DNA from: Oceanisphaera sp. IT1-181
GTDB taxonomy: Bacteria > Pseudomonadota > Gammaproteobacteria > Enterobacterales > Aeromonadaceae
Assembly: GCF_033807535.1 (NCBI RefSeq)
Contig: NZ_CP136856.1
Location: 3,508,185-3,572,184 of the forward strand
Direction of reading: 5' to 3'
Length of the DNA stretch: 64,000 nt
Part shown: positions 62,710-64,000 of the stretch, one piece after another
How positions within the stretch are numbered: the first letter of the stretch is position 1
Layout: each line of letters opens with the position of its first letter
Position numbers and translations under genes: made by a program
Notes under the pieces: model-generated
Databases searched by the model: none
What the model was told of the DNA's origin: nothing
What the model saw: only the letters and a program-made list of their open reading frames with translations

Positions 62710-63171
62710 TTATTCAGTGATGCTGAATGTGCCTTTCATAATGCCGATGTGGCCTGGGAACGAACAGAAGAAGCTATAATCGTCGCCCGCTTTCAGGTCG
62801 GCTGTGCTGAAGGTGATAGTGTCGCTTTCACCGCCACCGATCAGAGCTGTGTGAGCAATAACACGCTCGTCGTCAGCTTTGACGTAGTCGAGATCGGCAC
62901 CTGCGCCCATGCCATCATTGGCAACGGCTTGCATGTCTTCAGTAGTACTCAGCACCCAGTTATGGCCCATGGCTGCTTTTGGCATAGTGCCAGTGTGGTG
63001 CAGGGTCAGGGTCACTTCTTCACAGCTTGCTGGAACGCTCAGCTCTGATTGGTCAAACTGCATTGCATCATTACTGTTGATTTCAATAGTACAGTCATCT
63101 GCAGCAAAGGCTGGCATTGCCGCTGTTGCTGACATCAGTACCAGTCCGGCTAAATAATGTGTCTTTTTCAT
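62710..63171 (-). CDS. azu: Azurin (blue copper protein)
   Basis: 153-residue precursor of a periplasmic type I copper electron carrier. The signal peptide is cleaved after residue 23 or 24 (MPAFA/ADDC). Copper ligands are the His in GHNWVLS and the Cys, His and Met of FFCSFPGHIGIMKG. The disulfide Cys are in DDCTIEI and PASCEEV. The mature length is about 129, like Pseudomonas azurin. It sits alone between the ABC operon and the dnaA leader, divergent from dnaA. AGGAG precedes the ATG. Confidence 0.97.
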   Translation of the reverse strand: MKKTHYLAGLVLMSATAAMPAFAADDCTIEINSNDAMQFDQSELSVPASCEEVTLTLHHTGTMPKAAMGHNWVLSTTEDMQAVANDGMGAGADLDYVKADDERVIAHTALIGGGESDTITFSTADLKAGDDYSFFCSFPGHIGIMKGTFSITE

Positions 63172-63298
63172 GCATGTCTCCTAAAGGTTTACAGGGCCCG
63201 AGTCACGACATTAGCACAACACTAAGATGACCCAGATCACAGTAACCCTAACATAGATTTTCTTAATGAATAGCTGGCTACATAAAGTAGTACGACAA

Positions 63299-63307
63299 TT
63301 ATGCACA
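63299..63307 (+). promoter_or_regulatory. DnaA box upstream of dnaA
   Basis: TTATGCACA, identical to two boxes in oriC. Confidence 0.8.
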
Positions 63308-63414
63308 TTATAAATGCTGAAAATATGATCCAGATCGCACTATAGGATCCTAAGCCGGATTCGCTTGTGGGTAGCTTGTTTATAACGACAAGGATCCTGT
63401 GTATGACTCATAAG

Positions 63415-63423
63415 TTATACACA
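63415..63423 (+). promoter_or_regulatory. DnaA box upstream of dnaA
   Basis: TTATACACA, perfect TTATNCACA match, 9 bp from a near-perfect box in the opposite orientation (63398-63406). Confidence 0.8.
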
Positions 63424-63532
63424 GATGTCAAGGATCATATTTTAGCGGATCGACACGATCCGGCTAGAGATCCGGCGCTTGCCTCAGTAGAATAACGTCC
63501 CCTTGATTGATCCCTTTGTTCCAGGAGTTCTG

Positions 63533-64000
63533 ATGAGCGCTACGCTTTGGCAGCAGTGTCTTAACCGGCTACAAGATGAATTGCCTTCGGCAGAATTCAG
63601 TATGTGGATCCGGCCGCTGCAAGCGGAGTTGGACGAGAATACGCTTACCTTGTCTGCGCCGAACCGTTTTGTACTGGATTGGGTACGGGATAAATATTTA
63701 TTGCGCATTAACAGCCTACTCAGTGAATTCTGCGGCAGTAATTGTCCGCAGATGAAGTTTGAGGTGGGCAAAAAGCGCGCGCCAGTTAAATTAATGGCCA
63801 GTGGCGAGAGCAGCCAGCCAAGTGCCGTCAGTCAGCCTAATCATAAAGCTGCGGCGCCTGCACATATGGTGCCTTCTTGGATTGAGCGGGCGGAAGATAA
63901 GCCAGAGCTGATTTACAAGAGCAATGTAAATGCCAACTACACCTTCGATAACTTTGTCGAAGGTAAGTCGAACCAATTGGCACGCGCGGCGGCTCAACAG
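63533..64000 (+). CDS. dnaA: Replication initiator DnaA (5' part)
   Basis: First 156 codons of DnaA, cut by the window end. Domain I begins LWQQCLNRLQDELPSAEFSMWIRPLQ, and FVLDWVRDKYLLRIN ends the helicase-loading domain. A variable linker follows, then the start of the AAA+ domain with YTFDNFVEGKSNQLARAAA. The ATP-binding loop lies beyond the window. The ATG at 63533 has AGGAG seven bases upstream. dnaN and recF would be expected next. Confidence 0.98.
   Translation, partial: MSATLWQQCLNRLQDELPSAEFSMWIRPLQAELDENTLTLSAPNRFVLDWVRDKYLLRINSLLSEFCGSNCPQMKFEVGKKRAPVKLMASGESSQPSAVSQPNHKAAAPAHMVPSWIERAEDKPELIYKSNVNANYTFDNFVEGKSNQLARAAAQQ

Larger units (their letters stand above)
63172..63532 (+). 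promoter_or_regulatory. dnaA control region with DnaA boxes and GATC cluster
   Basis: 361 bp between azurin and dnaA. Perfect DnaA boxes are at 63299-63307 and 63415-63423, and a one-mismatch box at 63398-63406 (minus). Nine GATC sites fall between about 63328 and 63510, consistent with DnaA autoregulation and SeqA/Dam control. CCAGGAG precedes the dnaA ATG. The azurin promoter reads the other way from the left part. Confidence 0.82.

Noticed and set aside
63195..63245. CRP- or FNR-type site for azurin (TGTGATCTGGGTCATC)
   Set aside because: Only one half-site is good; the second arm is degenerate.
1..64000. tRNA or rRNA genes
   Set aside because: No cloverleaf-like or rRNA-like sequence was recognised by eye; a tRNAscan run could still find one.

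Overview
The window comes from a gammaproteobacterial chromosome and covers the replication-origin neighbourhood. The left part reads, on the minus strand, atpA(partial)-H-F-E-B-I, parB-parA, rsmG-mnmG, oriC and mioC. The right end carries mnmE-yidC-yidD-rnpA-rpmH on the minus strand and the start of dnaA on the plus strand. Dam-type GATC clusters, an oriC between mnmG and mioC, a chromosomal ParABS system and proteins resembling E. coli and Vibrio counterparts suggest an Aeromonadales-like marine bacterium, perhaps near Oceanisphaera/Oceanimonas. That genus guess is inference from gene content only.

About 46 kb of other genes separates mioC (ends 9302) from mnmE (begins 55961). In order they are: glutamate dehydrogenase; a RidA-family protein; a MOSC-reductase-ferredoxin fusion and a large FAD/Fe-S dehydrogenase, each carrying a ParB-binding parS palindrome inside its coding sequence (13318 and 15416); an oxidoreductase, a DUF1456 protein and an RRM protein; a thiamine-related block in which a TPP riboswitch precedes a sodium:solute symporter (minus strand) and a second one precedes an SDR-LLM monooxygenase operon (plus strand), with pyrC between; a DJ-1/PfpI protein whose stop codon is supplied by an inserted MITE; a 1426-residue membrane protein of unknown function; sstT; a LysR/TDT transporter pair; a sitABCD-type metal ABC operon; and an NspS-MbaA-like polyamine/c-di-GMP sensing pair.

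From 41.5 to 56 kb the content is stress- and defence-like: a curA-yqhD-nemR electrophile module with two matching palindromic operators, yqhA, a CarD-like regulator that lacks any ATG/GTG/TTG start, a second and inverted copy of the MITE, ilvE, a TOTE-type primase-helicase, and a quinone-stress cluster (wrbA, pirin, MDR reductase, yqjG, DoxX) divergent from a YhaJ-like LysR regulator.

The rpmH-dnaA intergenic region, short in many gammaproteobacteria, is here split by an amino-acid ABC transporter operon and an azurin gene. GATC-rich sequence remains on both sides (near 59990-60020 and 63320-63510), and the dnaA side holds two perfect DnaA boxes. oriC and dnaA therefore lie about 55 kb apart. 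The clearest new observations are the MITE family with 8-bp target duplications, the TPP-riboswitch SDR/LLM operon, the non-canonical start of the CarD-like gene, the intragenic parS sites and the split rpmH-dnaA region.
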